Shown one piece after another: positions 7,792-14,648 of a stretch of 35,836 nt of DNA. Position 1 is the first letter of the stretch; every line of letters begins with the position of its first letter. The notes under the pieces are model-generated. The model was not told the DNA's origin, searched no databases, and saw only the letters and a list, made by a program, of their open reading frames with translations. The DNA is from Hominisplanchenecus faecis (GTDB lineage Bacteria > Bacillota > Clostridia > Lachnospirales > Lachnospiraceae): contig NZ_JAJEQE010000035.1 of the NCBI RefSeq assembly GCF_020687205.1, positions 1 through 35,836 on the forward strand, given 5' to 3'. Both the position numbers and the translations under genes were made by a program.

Positions 7792-8339
7792 TTGTTCTCT
7801 TCCCCCGTCAGTTTTACGACCGTCATCTCATGATGCATCGCTTTCATCACTGTATCAAACATATCTTTTGTTTTCACACGGATACTGGAAGTATTCACAC
7901 ACGGATGACATCCGATCCATTCTTCCTTGAGCAGATCCTCATCCACCAGAAGACGTACTACATTGTTTTTGTCATTCATCAGTCCCATAATGCTGACCGC
8001 TCCCGGCGTAATATCCAGATATTTTTCCATATATTCTGCACTCGCAAAAGAAAGCCTCGCACTGCCGATCTGTTTTGAGAGTTCTTTCGTCTTGAACACC
8101 TTGTCCCCCGGTATCAAAAGCAGATAAAAATCCGTCTTCTGCCGGTTGCACAGAAACAGATTTTTGCACATTTCCACGCCAAGTGCCTCATCGACCTCTT
8201 TGCATGCTTCCATTGTAAAAGCTGCCTCATGATCCATCCTCTGATAATCTACACCAAGACCATCCAGAAAATCATAAGTACGGATCTCCTTGTCCATTCT
8301 GCCTGCTGCATCGGCAGGTCTTCCATTCTGTAATTCCAT
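7788..8339 (-). CDS. YbaK/ProX-type aminoacyl-tRNA editing protein
   Basis: A 183-residue stand-alone editing domain of the YbaK/INS superfamily, close to ProX/PrdX proteins that hydrolyse mischarged Ala-tRNA(Pro). Visible features are HEAAFTMEAC near the N-terminus, the CKNLFLCNRQKTDFYLLLIPGD strand and Lys region (shortened: CKNLF...DFYLLLIPGD), SARLSFAS, and TPGAVSIMGLMND. The frame is open to an upstream ATG at 8423, but AGGAG lies just before the ATG at 8339, giving a normal family start. It overlaps the HAD gene by four bases and follows the LMW-PTP gene after 70 bases on the same strand. Confidence 0.88.
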   Translation of the reverse strand: MELQNGRPADAAGRMDKEIRTYDFLDGLGVDYQRMDHEAAFTMEACKEVDEALGVEMCKNLFLCNRQKTDFYLLLIPGDKVFKTKELSKQIGSARLSFASAEYMEKYLDITPGAVSIMGLMNDKNNVVRLLVDEDLLKEEWIGCHPCVNTSSIRVKTKDMFDTVMKAMHHEMTVVKLTGEENK

Positions 8340-8409
8340 GTTGTTGTCTCCTGTTATTCCTCTGTATACCTCCGCGATCCGCCGGAGGATACAGCAATCC
8401 TGTGAAAAA

Positions 8410-8892
8410 TCAAATCCCTCCACTGATATAAGCTAAAAGTCCCCTGCATCCACGCAGAATATCATCGTAAGTTGCATCAAAATCCCCTGTATACCACGGA
8501 TCTGCCACGTCACGTGCCGCTGACAGCTGATGCGTCTTCTCATAATCCGCAAAAGAAAGCATCTTATAAATCTTATGCTCCTCATCACCGCCCACAATCC
8601 GTGTCATGTTTCTTATATTAGCAGAATCCATTCCAATAAGAAAGTCAAAATTTTCATAATCCTGCCGCGTCATCTGCCTCGCATGATGTGCAATCAGCGG
8701 AATCTGCACCTGTCGCAGCTTGTTTCTCGTTCCATAATGCGGCGGATTGCCGATCTCCTCACGGCTGGTCGCCGCAGAATCAATCTCAAAGCAGTCTTCA
8801 AGCCCTGCCTGACGGACCAGGTAGGTGAAGACACTCTGGGACATTGTGCTGCGGCAGATGTTGCCATGGCAAACGAAAAGTATTTTTATCAT
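8410..8892 (-). CDS. Low-molecular-weight protein tyrosine phosphatase; integration target
   Basis: A 160-residue LMW-PTP. The P-loop VCHGNICRS (residues 7-15) gives the nucleophile Cys and the CX5R motif, and the general acid Asp is in DPWYTGDFD near residue 130. It hydrolyses phosphotyrosine (or phosphoarginine in some Bacillota) in the cytoplasm. The ATG at 8892 places the P-loop at the usual distance; an ATG six codons upstream is less likely. The first 11 or so codons lie inside an att-like block whose partner copy is at 17934-17968. The sequence upstream of the ATG therefore belongs to the integrated element, and the original promoter is probably about 9 kb away. Only a weak GAGGTT ribosome binding site remains here. 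Confidence 0.92.
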   Translation of the reverse strand: MIKILFVCHGNICRSTMSQSVFTYLVRQAGLEDCFEIDSAATSREEIGNPPHYGTRNKLRQVQIPLIAHHARQMTRQDYENFDFLIGMDSANIRNMTRIVGGDEEHKIYKMLSFADYEKTHQLSAARDVADPWYTGDFDATYDDILRGCRGLLAYISGGI

Positions 8893-8896
8893 TGTT
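8862..8896. other. Left att-like block (phosphatase side)
   Basis: A 35-bp block covering the LMW-PTP start codon region matches 17934-17968 at 31 of 35 positions, in the same orientation. It includes the identical runs TTTTATCATTGTT and TGGCAAAC. An integrase gene begins 180 bp to the right. Direct-repeat flanks around an integrase element are the expected product of site-specific integration. Confidence 0.72.
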
Positions 8897-9006
8897 GTAT
8901 AACCTCGCATTTCTTAGTTTTTCTTGGTTTCTCGGTCTTTGTAAGCCTTTGTAAATGTTTGCTTTCTGGCATAACCTGGTTTATTTTCGCATAATATCGT
9001 CCGCAA

Positions 9007-9047
9007 AAGGTGTAAAATAAGGTGTATGTTTTTCTATTTTACACCTT
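9007..9047. repeat. AAGGTGTA repeats: candidate integrase arm sites and integrase terminator
   Basis: AAGGTGTA occurs twice in direct order (9007-9014 and 9019-9026) and once inverted (9040-9047). The outer copies extend to a perfect 13-bp inverted repeat, AAGGTGTAAAATA / TATTTTACACCTT. A matching pair lies near the other element end (17852-17870). Tn916-type integrases bind such arm repeats with their N-terminal domain. On the minus strand the hairpin followed by TTTT may also end the integrase transcript. Confidence 0.55.
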
Positions 9048-9071
9048 GCTATTTTCAATTAAAAATCATAA

Positions 9072-10271
9072 TTACACAACCTGAATCCGGGCAACTTCTT
9101 CCCTAGCATCCTCAAGATTTACATGCGTATATGTATTCAACGTTACGCTGATCTCTGAGTGGCCCATCAAATATTGCAATGCTTTTGGATTTATTCCGGA
9201 TTTTGCCATGTTTGAGCAATAGGTGTGCCGACATACATGTGGTGTGATAACAGTCATCTGTGCTTTGTAAGTATTATTATATTTCTGAATGATATGTTGA
9301 AAGTAATGCTCCCAGTGCAGAGAATAACAGATACTTCCATTTTTATCAAAGTATAAAAATCCACTTTTTCCCTCTACCATAGGCTCTGCTTTGGGCGGGT
9401 TCCGTTTTTCTATTATTTTCCGAAAGCATTCCTCTACATCCGCAGTCATAGGTATCTTTCTCGTTCCGCTGGTTGTTTTAGTCTCTTGAATATAATATCC
9501 GATCTTTGATTTCTTCTGCAATTGATGATCGATGTTGATTGTATGCTCCTTGAAATCTATATCAGAAATCGTCAAACCACAAAATTCCGAGATGCGAAGG
9601 CCGGTTTTAAATAAAATGTAGATTCCCTCATAATACCTGCAAAAATGAGGATCTTCCTTCACAAATCGCAGAAACTTACGTTCCTCCGCCCTGCTGATTG
9701 CCTCTCTTGTCACACTGTCATTCACAACCACTTCCATTAGCTGAAACTGAAATGGATTTTTCCTGATCAGGTCATCATCCACTGCCAACTGAAATGCCGG
9801 ACGAAGAACTCCTCGGATTGAATGGATGGAACTATAACTTTTCTTTTCTACCTGCTGAAGATGTATCAGCCAACATTTTGCATCCGAAATCCGAACCGTA
9901 TCAATCCTTCTTTTTCCAAATGGATCTTTCTTCAATAAATTGATAACTGTTCCGTATCCTGCAACTGTAGTAGGTCTGACACCGGTTTTTGTTGATGTAT
10001 ATTTTTCAACCAGTTCCAGTACCGTCATATTTCCGCCATTTGTTGCAATCTGCTCAAAATGGTCCGCCTGGATTTTCTTCTCCATCTCCCGAAGCGACAA
10101 AGTACGGCGCTTTCCTTTCGGAGTTGCATCGTTATGGTCTAAGCGCCAGCTATATACGCAGCACTCCTTTCCCATCTCATCGACATACTTAAATCGATAT
10201 CTGCCATCAGATAACTGTATTTCTCCATTGTGTAATATACGTCCTCTATGATCTCTCCTTTTTTCACTCAT
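9072..10271 (-). CDS. Tn916-type tyrosine integrase
   Basis: A 399-residue tyrosine recombinase of the Tn916 Int type, at the usual length. Residues 1-65 form the arm-binding domain, the SAM-like core-binding domain covers about 85-175, and the catalytic domain follows. Active-site residues are the Arg of TGLRISE, a Lys in the beta-hairpin around QETKTTSGTRK, the His-x-x-Arg of PHVCRHTY, the His of GHSEIS, and the nucleophile Tyr in NTYTHV. It inserts and, with Xis, excises the element. The ATG follows AAGGAG at a rather long spacing of 11 bases. An extended -10 promoter lies upstream. Confidence 0.96.
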   Translation of the reverse strand: MSEKRRDHRGRILHNGEIQLSDGRYRFKYVDEMGKECCVYSWRLDHNDATPKGKRRTLSLREMEKKIQADHFEQIATNGGNMTVLELVEKYTSTKTGVRPTTVAGYGTVINLLKKDPFGKRRIDTVRISDAKCWLIHLQQVEKKSYSSIHSIRGVLRPAFQLAVDDDLIRKNPFQFQLMEVVVNDSVTREAISRAEERKFLRFVKEDPHFCRYYEGIYILFKTGLRISEFCGLTISDIDFKEHTINIDHQLQKKSKIGYYIQETKTTSGTRKIPMTADVEECFRKIIEKRNPPKAEPMVEGKSGFLYFDKNGSICYSLHWEHYFQHIIQKYNNTYKAQMTVITPHVCRHTYCSNMAKSGINPKALQYLMGHSEISVTLNTYTHVNLEDAREEVARIQVV

Positions 10272-10331
10272 AATATTTTAGTCTCCTTCATCAAATGTTC
10301 ATTTAACTTGGAAGACCGTCTCGGTTTATTC

Positions 10332-10360
10332 ATTATACCACAAGACCTTTCCTTCGCTAA
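10332..10360 (-). promoter_or_regulatory. Integrase promoter with extended -10
   Basis: On the minus strand TGGTATAAT gives a perfect -10 (10337-10332) with the extended TGn element. TTAGCG (10360-10355) lies 17 bases upstream as a weak -35. It points at the integrase gene, 60 bases downstream. Confidence 0.65.
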
Positions 10361-10406
10361 GATAAAATGAATATTATTTTCATTACTATTTCTTCTATTC
10401 TGTCAC

Positions 10407-10616
10407 TTAAACTGTGCTGGCTGTATCCAGATAATCTTCAAACAATTTCCTTTTGAATCGAATATGAGAACCTACTTCCAAAATGAAATCCGCTCCCTCA
10501 TTTTCACCTGCGATTTGTCTCAATCTCTTTTCTCCAATTCCGTAATATTCTGCTGCTTCGGATACATTTAAAGAATATTTCTCCCAAACAGGTATTGTTT
10601 TTTCTGTATGATTCAT
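10407..10616 (-). CDS. xis: Excisionase (Xis, Tn916-type), internal start within the fused frame
   Basis: A 69-residue protein (Tn916 Xis is 67), with a winged-helix pattern: YSLNVSEAAEYYGIGEKRL near residues 14-32, shortened as NVSEAAEYYGIGEKRL, then an IRFKRKLFEDYL wing and helix. It bends DNA at element ends and directs the integrase toward excision. AGAGGAGGACTGCGA gives a near-perfect ribosome binding site just upstream of the internal ATG, so a separate Xis is very likely made even though the upstream ATPase frame reads straight into it. It lies 135 bases ahead of the integrase gene, the classic xis-int order. Confidence 0.88.
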   Translation of the reverse strand: MNHTEKTIPVWEKYSLNVSEAAEYYGIGEKRLRQIAGENEGADFILEVGSHIRFKRKLFEDYLDTASTV

Positions 10617-11423
10617 TCGCAGTCCTCCTCTGTTTGTATTCAACAACGTTTTCGCTTTCTCCATTTTCATACTTGCAATCACTTCTCTCTTACTTGTGCC
10701 TCCAACATACATAAGCGTACACATTTCTAAAATACGGTCATAGATACGTCTTTTATCTAACATGGTCTCGTTTTTTATTTCTTTCAGCGGAAGATTGGTC
10801 GTAATGATCAAAGGTCGTCCTGAACGGATTCTTCGATCTATGACGCTAAAAATAATTCCTAACGCATATTCTGAATTTCGTTCCACTCCAAGATCATCAA
10901 TAATCAAAAGCTGATAAGACGCCAATGCATTGATATATTCCGTTTTGTCTGCCAGTGGAAATATATCATCAATAATGGTATTGAAATTTGTCATCTTTAC
11001 CATTACTTCTTGCTTAAGAAGTTCATTGGCAATGCACCCCGCAATAAAACTTTTCCCGGTACCAACCGGTCCCCAGAACAAACAGCCTATATGATTTCTT
11101 TTCATTTCCTCCCAGTTATCAACATATTTTTTTGCTCTATGCATTACCGTATCTGACATATCTGCATTCTCAAATGTCCACTCTTCCATTCTGCTCTCGT
11201 CAAAACAGATGCTCGTATTTCTGCTGACTAATTCCCGGTGCTCTTTGTCTTTAAAATATTTTTGTTCTTCTTCATACGCTTTTCTGTCACAGGCACATTG
11301 CCTGGAATGTTTCTTCATCCCCATAAATCCACCCTCAGGAAAAAATGCTTCTTTCGCTTCCCCACAGACTTTACAGTATTGCAAACCATCACTGCCTACA
11401 CATACAGTATCTTCTTCTCTCAT
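10407..11423 (-). CDS. DnaC/IstB-like ATPase fused in frame to excisionase
   Basis: A 338-residue reading frame. Residues 1-260 are a DnaC/IstB-type helicase-loader ATPase: an N-terminal Cys cluster (CKVCGE, then CACD), Walker A GPVGTGKS, Walker B LLIIDDLG, and a sensor segment IITTNLPL. Such ATPases partner the element's RepA-like initiator. Residues 270-338 are a complete Tn916-type excisionase. No stop separates the parts: the codon just before the excisionase ATG is CGA, one transition from TGA. The start ATG shares its A with the stop of repA (TGATG), with GGAGAAGGAGAG ahead. The longer upstream in-frame ATG (11450) lies inside repA and is not favoured. Normally these are two genes. Confidence 0.85.
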   Translation of the reverse strand: MREEDTVCVGSDGLQYCKVCGEAKEAFFPEGGFMGMKKHSRQCACDRKAYEEEQKYFKDKEHRELVSRNTSICFDESRMEEWTFENADMSDTVMHRAKKYVDNWEEMKRNHIGCLFWGPVGTGKSFIAGCIANELLKQEVMVKMTNFNTIIDDIFPLADKTEYINALASYQLLIIDDLGVERNSEYALGIIFSVIDRRIRSGRPLIITTNLPLKEIKNETMLDKRRIYDRILEMCTLMYVGGTSKREVIASMKMEKAKTLLNTNRGGLRMNHTEKTIPVWEKYSLNVSEAAEYYGIGEKRLRQIAGENEGADFILEVGSHIRFKRKLFEDYLDTASTV

Positions 11424-11950
11424 CACAAACTCTCTCCTTCTCCATAGCAATAATTTACTTCATGATATTTATTTCTTTTATATTTCTCAGTTACTTTACT
11501 AGGTGCCACATTTCCGACTCCTGCACAGCCATTTTTACGACCAGATGAAGGTTGCTTTTCCGACTCTGTTGCAACCATCTTTTCAACCGCCTTATTCTCA
11601 ACCAGCTGTAAACCAATCTCATCAGATGGAATTTTTACATATAAATGATTGGGTTTTGAAAAACCACCAGATCTGCGAACCAATAGTCCCACATCATCTA
11701 ATTCCTTCAATGCTGTTTTTACAGAAGATTTACATTTGCCGATTTGAGCAGACAATTCCTCTATCGGAAAAATCAGATAAACATTTCCATACTTGTCTAT
11801 CCAGCTATTCTTTCTCGATATCCGTGCCCGGTCATACAAAATCATATAAAGAAATTTTGCAGTTTGGGAAATGCGCAGTTTGAGCAAAAACTTCGGAAAC
11901 TGGAAGTACTGAAGCATCTGCTCTGACTCCTTCATGTATTCATATTTCAT
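11423..11950 (-). CDS. RepA_N-type replication initiator protein
   Basis: A 175-residue protein matching the N-terminal domain of replication initiator protein A: FQFPKFLLKLRISQTAKFLY, shortened to FPKFL...SQTAKFLYMILYDR, then a winged-helix block with IEELSAQIGKCKSSVKTAL (shortened: LSAQIGKCKSSVKTAL) and HLYVKIP. It is shorter than many relatives (about 250-300 residues), which carry an extra C-terminal region; here a polar, Lys-rich tail follows the domain. It probably binds an origin in the repeat-rich sequence upstream. GAGGCGAGAAAAGA precedes the ATG. The stop overlaps the start of the ATPase gene, so initiator and loader are coupled. Confidence 0.85.
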   Translation of the reverse strand: MKYEYMKESEQMLQYFQFPKFLLKLRISQTAKFLYMILYDRARISRKNSWIDKYGNVYLIFPIEELSAQIGKCKSSVKTALKELDDVGLLVRRSGGFSKPNHLYVKIPSDEIGLQLVENKAVEKMVATESEKQPSSGRKNGCAGVGNVAPSKVTEKYKRNKYHEVNYCYGEGESL

Positions 11951-11978
11951 TCTTTTCTCGCCTCGTTTCTGTTTCTAA

Positions 11979-12133
11979 TTGTTGTAAAAATCATTTTTAT
12001 ACCGGCTCAAAAATGTCCTTACACATATTCAAAAGATGAAGGGCATAAATACAGGTTCTTGATAAAAATTTTTTAAATTTTTCCTGTCCAAAATACCCTT
12101 ACATAAAACGAAACGCTGAGAGGCATTTTTACA
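11979..12133. repeat. AT-rich iteron-like repeats upstream of repA (candidate origin)
   Basis: Two 17-bp repeats, TCAAAAATGTCCTTACA (12007-12023) and TCCAAAATACCCTTACA (12087-12103), agree at 14 positions. Weaker relatives are GGGCATAAATACAG (12041-12054) and TGAGAGGCATTTTTACA (12117-12133). Between them lies an A/T block (12061-12083), and next to repA is the dyad GTAAAAATCATTTTTAT (11984-12000). Direct repeats plus an AT-rich stretch beside an initiator gene are what an origin of this class would look like. Confidence 0.45.
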
Positions 12134-12362
12134 GCCCCCTAATGAAATTTTTTTAATTTTTTCGATTAATTGAATATTTGAAAACAAAAAAACACTCACC
12201 TATTCCAGGTGAATGCCTTATCAAAATTTCCTTATTTTGTTGTCTATGACGCTTATTCAGATATGCCTGCATATCTGCTAAAATGTAATTGCCAGCAATT
12301 ATATTTTCACGTGGGTATGGGGACGTAATCCCCATCAAGTCTGCCACTCGTAAGTAATACAA

Positions 12363-12381
12363 TATTGTCAAAATGACAATA
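12363..12381. promoter_or_regulatory. Perfect palindrome TATTGTCA-aaa-TGACAATA
   Basis: Two 8-bp arms with a 3-bp centre. The size and symmetry suit a helix-turn-helix repressor operator, but no adjacent regulator gene is seen. Confidence 0.4.
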
Positions 12382-12436
12382 CTGTAATACACGGGTGGAT
12401 CTTGCTCTGGTTGTAACGTATGAATTCATACAATAA

Positions 12437-12471
12437 TAGGCCCAAATGGGCACTTTCACCATTTGAGCCTA
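12437..12471. terminator. Hairpin TAGGCCCAAATGG / CCATTTGAGCCTA
   Basis: A 13-bp inverted repeat with one mismatch and a 9-base loop. No true T-run follows, only mixed A/T, so it is at best a weak terminator. It may also be a repeat end linked to the transposase relic next door. Confidence 0.4.
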
Positions 12472-12597
12472 TATATTATATATGTCTTTCAAATGATAGC
12501 TTAAAAAATAGCTGTCTAGACGGTATGTTTTTAACGTAGAATTGATTTTATGGAAGACAAGGCATGGAATGCTTTGTACCTTTAATGGAAAAATTTA

Positions 12598-12849
12598 ATG
12601 ATATTTACCATGTACAAAAAAGAAACGGCAGATAAAAAACATCACACGAATCCTTATCGTGCTGTAAACTATATAAGAGATGAGAACGGAAATCCTATAT
12701 GCCCTAATGGACGTAAATTTCTTTTCAAACGAAAACAACATGTAAGATATAAAAAATATGGACGTACAGAAGAAATCTATCCAAGCTTATTAAGTGTACC
12801 CTTTTTACATAAAACAGTGACGATTTTCAAAAAACATATATTAATGTAA
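12598..12849 (+). pseudogene. IS1182-family transposase fragment
   Basis: About 75 residues match the middle-to-late part of IS1182-type DDE transposases: FTMYKKETADKKHHTNPYRA (the short linker), then RDENGNPICPNGRKF and KYGRTEEIY, which in intact copies lead into a Cys-rich zinc-binding block. Here the frame breaks at that point into LLSVPFLHKTV, so the cysteine block, the last catalytic Glu and the whole N-terminal half are missing. It is a relic and shows that an insertion sequence once landed between the replication genes and the Bce cargo. Confidence 0.7.
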
Positions 12850-12891
12850 AGAAACGCCAGAACCAGCATTTGTCGGAACTAGCGTTTCTTT
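12848..12891. terminator. Terminator of the Bce-type operon
   Basis: AAAGAAACGC (12848-12857) and GCGTTTCTTT (12882-12891) are perfect 10-bp arms with a 24-base loop. It lies 40 bases past the histidine kinase stop on the minus strand. The arm ends in a T-rich stretch in both directions. Confidence 0.7.
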
Positions 12892-12929
12892 AGCAGAGAC
12901 TTATTTTACAGCCCCGTTTTTTGCTTATA

Positions 12930-13955
12930 TTATTTTCCTCCGTTGGATTTCAATTTTGGAAAGAAGATGACTATCTTAAAGCCCTTTTCCCACGGGGAAG
13001 CAGCTTCCAGACGAAGGTTTAGATCGTCAGCCATCTTCTTAACCAGGTAAAGCCCTATACCGGTAGCTTTCTTTCTGCTGTCAGTAGAATCCCCGGTAAA
13101 GCCCTTTTGAAAAATATACGGCAGATCATATTTTTTTACACCGATGCCATTATCCTCAACTGAAAGGACATCTGCGATCTCCGAATGTATCATAGAGATT
13201 GTTAGCATGGGACTATCGCTGCTATATTTTATGGCATTGCTCACGATCTGTCCCAACATAAACTGAAGCCCTCTACGGTCTGTATAGACTGTTTCAGATT
13301 GCAGTTTATTGATAATTACAAACTGCTTTTCTTCCAGAAGTGGGGCATAGTCCTCCAGAACTTCCCCCAAGCAGTCATTCAAATTGATATCCTTAAACTG
13401 ATAATCCTTTGTACTGCTCTTTAACCGGGCATAGTATAACATCTGAGTGACATCCTCCTGAAGCTGACTGCGGACATAATCCAGTTTTGCTTGCAGGGGA
13501 GGAGACATTTCGTTGCTCCGATTATCCAGGAGCATGGTCAACAACGATAGGGGCGTTTTCGCTTCATGTGCCCAGCCCTCCACATATTCTTCATAGTCCT
13601 GTAGGGCATCTGCCATACTGTTACTCTCAGTTTTGTGTTCCTGTAAAACTGATGCCAGAAGCCGGATAGATTCTCCTTCTTCCCGGCTGATGGCACTGAG
13701 CAGCCGTTCCTCGTTGCAGATGGCAGGATCACTGAGGAAATCCCGGAACAGCTCTCGGCGGGTGGTCTCCCGCTTGTTTAGTACAAACAGAATTGCTGAA
13801 AACAAAAGGAGGCTTGTCAGAACTACTAACCCACTCAAGGTTTGAAATGCCTGAATGTCAGAAATCCAAAGAATGATAGCACAAAAGCAATCCACGCCCA
13901 ACAGCAACAGCAGCCAGGGGTAGTACCGTTCTATCATGCGCCAAAGCCGCTTCAT
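12930..13955 (-). CDS. BceS-type intramembrane-sensing histidine kinase
   Basis: A 341-residue sensor kinase with two closely spaced transmembrane helices (about 13-31 and 39-59) and almost no extracellular loop, the hallmark of BceS-like kinases that read the state of their ABC transporter. The phospho-acceptor His130 is in GWAHEAKTPLS, the N-box is IVSNAIKYSS (Asn240), and the G boxes are VEDNGIG and ATGIGLYLV. The start ATG overlaps the response regulator stop by four bases. It is the last gene of the ABC-ABC-RR-HK operon and should phosphorylate the adjacent regulator when the transporter meets its peptide. Confidence 0.93.
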   Translation of the reverse strand: MKRLWRMIERYYPWLLLLLGVDCFCAIILWISDIQAFQTLSGLVVLTSLLLFSAILFVLNKRETTRRELFRDFLSDPAICNEERLLSAISREEGESIRLLASVLQEHKTESNSMADALQDYEEYVEGWAHEAKTPLSLLTMLLDNRSNEMSPPLQAKLDYVRSQLQEDVTQMLYYARLKSSTKDYQFKDINLNDCLGEVLEDYAPLLEEKQFVIINKLQSETVYTDRRGLQFMLGQIVSNAIKYSSDSPMLTISMIHSEIADVLSVEDNGIGVKKYDLPYIFQKGFTGDSTDSRKKATGIGLYLVKKMADDLNLRLEAASPWEKGFKIVIFFPKLKSNGGK

Positions 13956-14629
13956 GGAGCCACCCCCGTTTCCAGACGATAGCCCATCCCACGAACCGCA
14001 ACGATTCGCTGCTTCATCTCAAGACCGGACATCGTCTTTTTCAGCCTGGTCAGATTAACCTGCAAGGCATTTTCGTCTATGTATTCCGTGGTTCCCCATA
14101 GTGCTATGCAAAGTTGCTCCGTCGTGACCAGAGCATCGCCGCCGGACAAAAGAGCAACCAACAGTTTTCCCTGATTTTTTGGAAGCACGACAGAGGTATT
14201 ATGAATATAAAGCGTGTAGGTCTGCTGGTCTAACAGGAAATCTGGTCCCTCTATGAGATTGGTACGGCCTTCATACCTTTTGAGAATATTGGATACCCTG
14301 GCAAGAAGTCGATCTTTTCTGCACGGCTTCGTCAAATATTCATCAGCACCCAAGTGGAACGCTTGCAGTTCATCCTTTACCTGATCTCTGGAAGTCAGTA
14401 TCAGGACGGGGATAGCGGTTTTATTCTTTAGTTCCTGGCAGATTTGAAAGCCACTGATCTCCGGCAAATTCAGGTCTAAGATCACAAGGTCAGGACGGAG
14501 GGCTGCCAGGAGCCGAGCGGCATCTTCCAACTCGGTGATTGCCTCCGCAAGATACCCGTCCTTTTGAAGCATATTGCAGAGTTCTTCCCGCATATAGACT
14601 TCATCTTCCACAACAGCAATTCTTTTCAC
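13952..14629 (-). CDS. BceR-type OmpR family response regulator
   Basis: A 225-residue response regulator. The receiver domain has acidic residues in VVEDE, the phospho-acceptor Asp52 in VILDLNLPE, and the conserved Lys in YLTKPC. The C-terminal winged helix ends with VRGMGYRLE. The start is GTG at 14629, directly after GGAAGGAGG; an in-frame ATG six codons upstream would lie on the ribosome binding site. It probably binds the CTTACAG/CTGTAAG dyad ahead of the transporter genes and activates the operon. Confidence 0.93.
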   Translation of the reverse strand: MKRIAVVEDEVYMREELCNMLQKDGYLAEAITELEDAARLLAALRPDLVILDLNLPEISGFQICQELKNKTAIPVLILTSRDQVKDELQAFHLGADEYLTKPCRKDRLLARVSNILKRYEGRTNLIEGPDFLLDQQTYTLYIHNTSVVLPKNQGKLLVALLSGGDALVTTEQLCIALWGTTEYIDENALQVNLTRLKKTMSGLEMKQRIVAVRGMGYRLETGVAP

Positions 14630-14648
14630 GGCAGCACCTCCTTCCAAA

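Larger units (their letters stand above)
12134..12597. other. AT-rich stretch without a convincing gene
   Basis: It contains two palindromes (12363-12381 and 12437-12471, listed separately). A minus-strand open frame of 79 codons starting at a GTG (12392-12153) has no ribosome binding site and no family I recognise; it may be a relic. Just before 12598 are scraps that could belong to the transposase relic. Confidence 0.4.

Noticed and set aside
8340-8423. N-terminal extension of the ProX-like protein
   Set aside because: AGGAG directly before the ATG at 8339 and the family start make the longer form unlikely; the extension overlaps the phosphatase stop region.
12153-12392. 79-codon minus-strand ORF with GTG start
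   Set aside because: No ribosome binding site, overlaps a palindrome, and no recognisable domain; kept only as part of the gap description.
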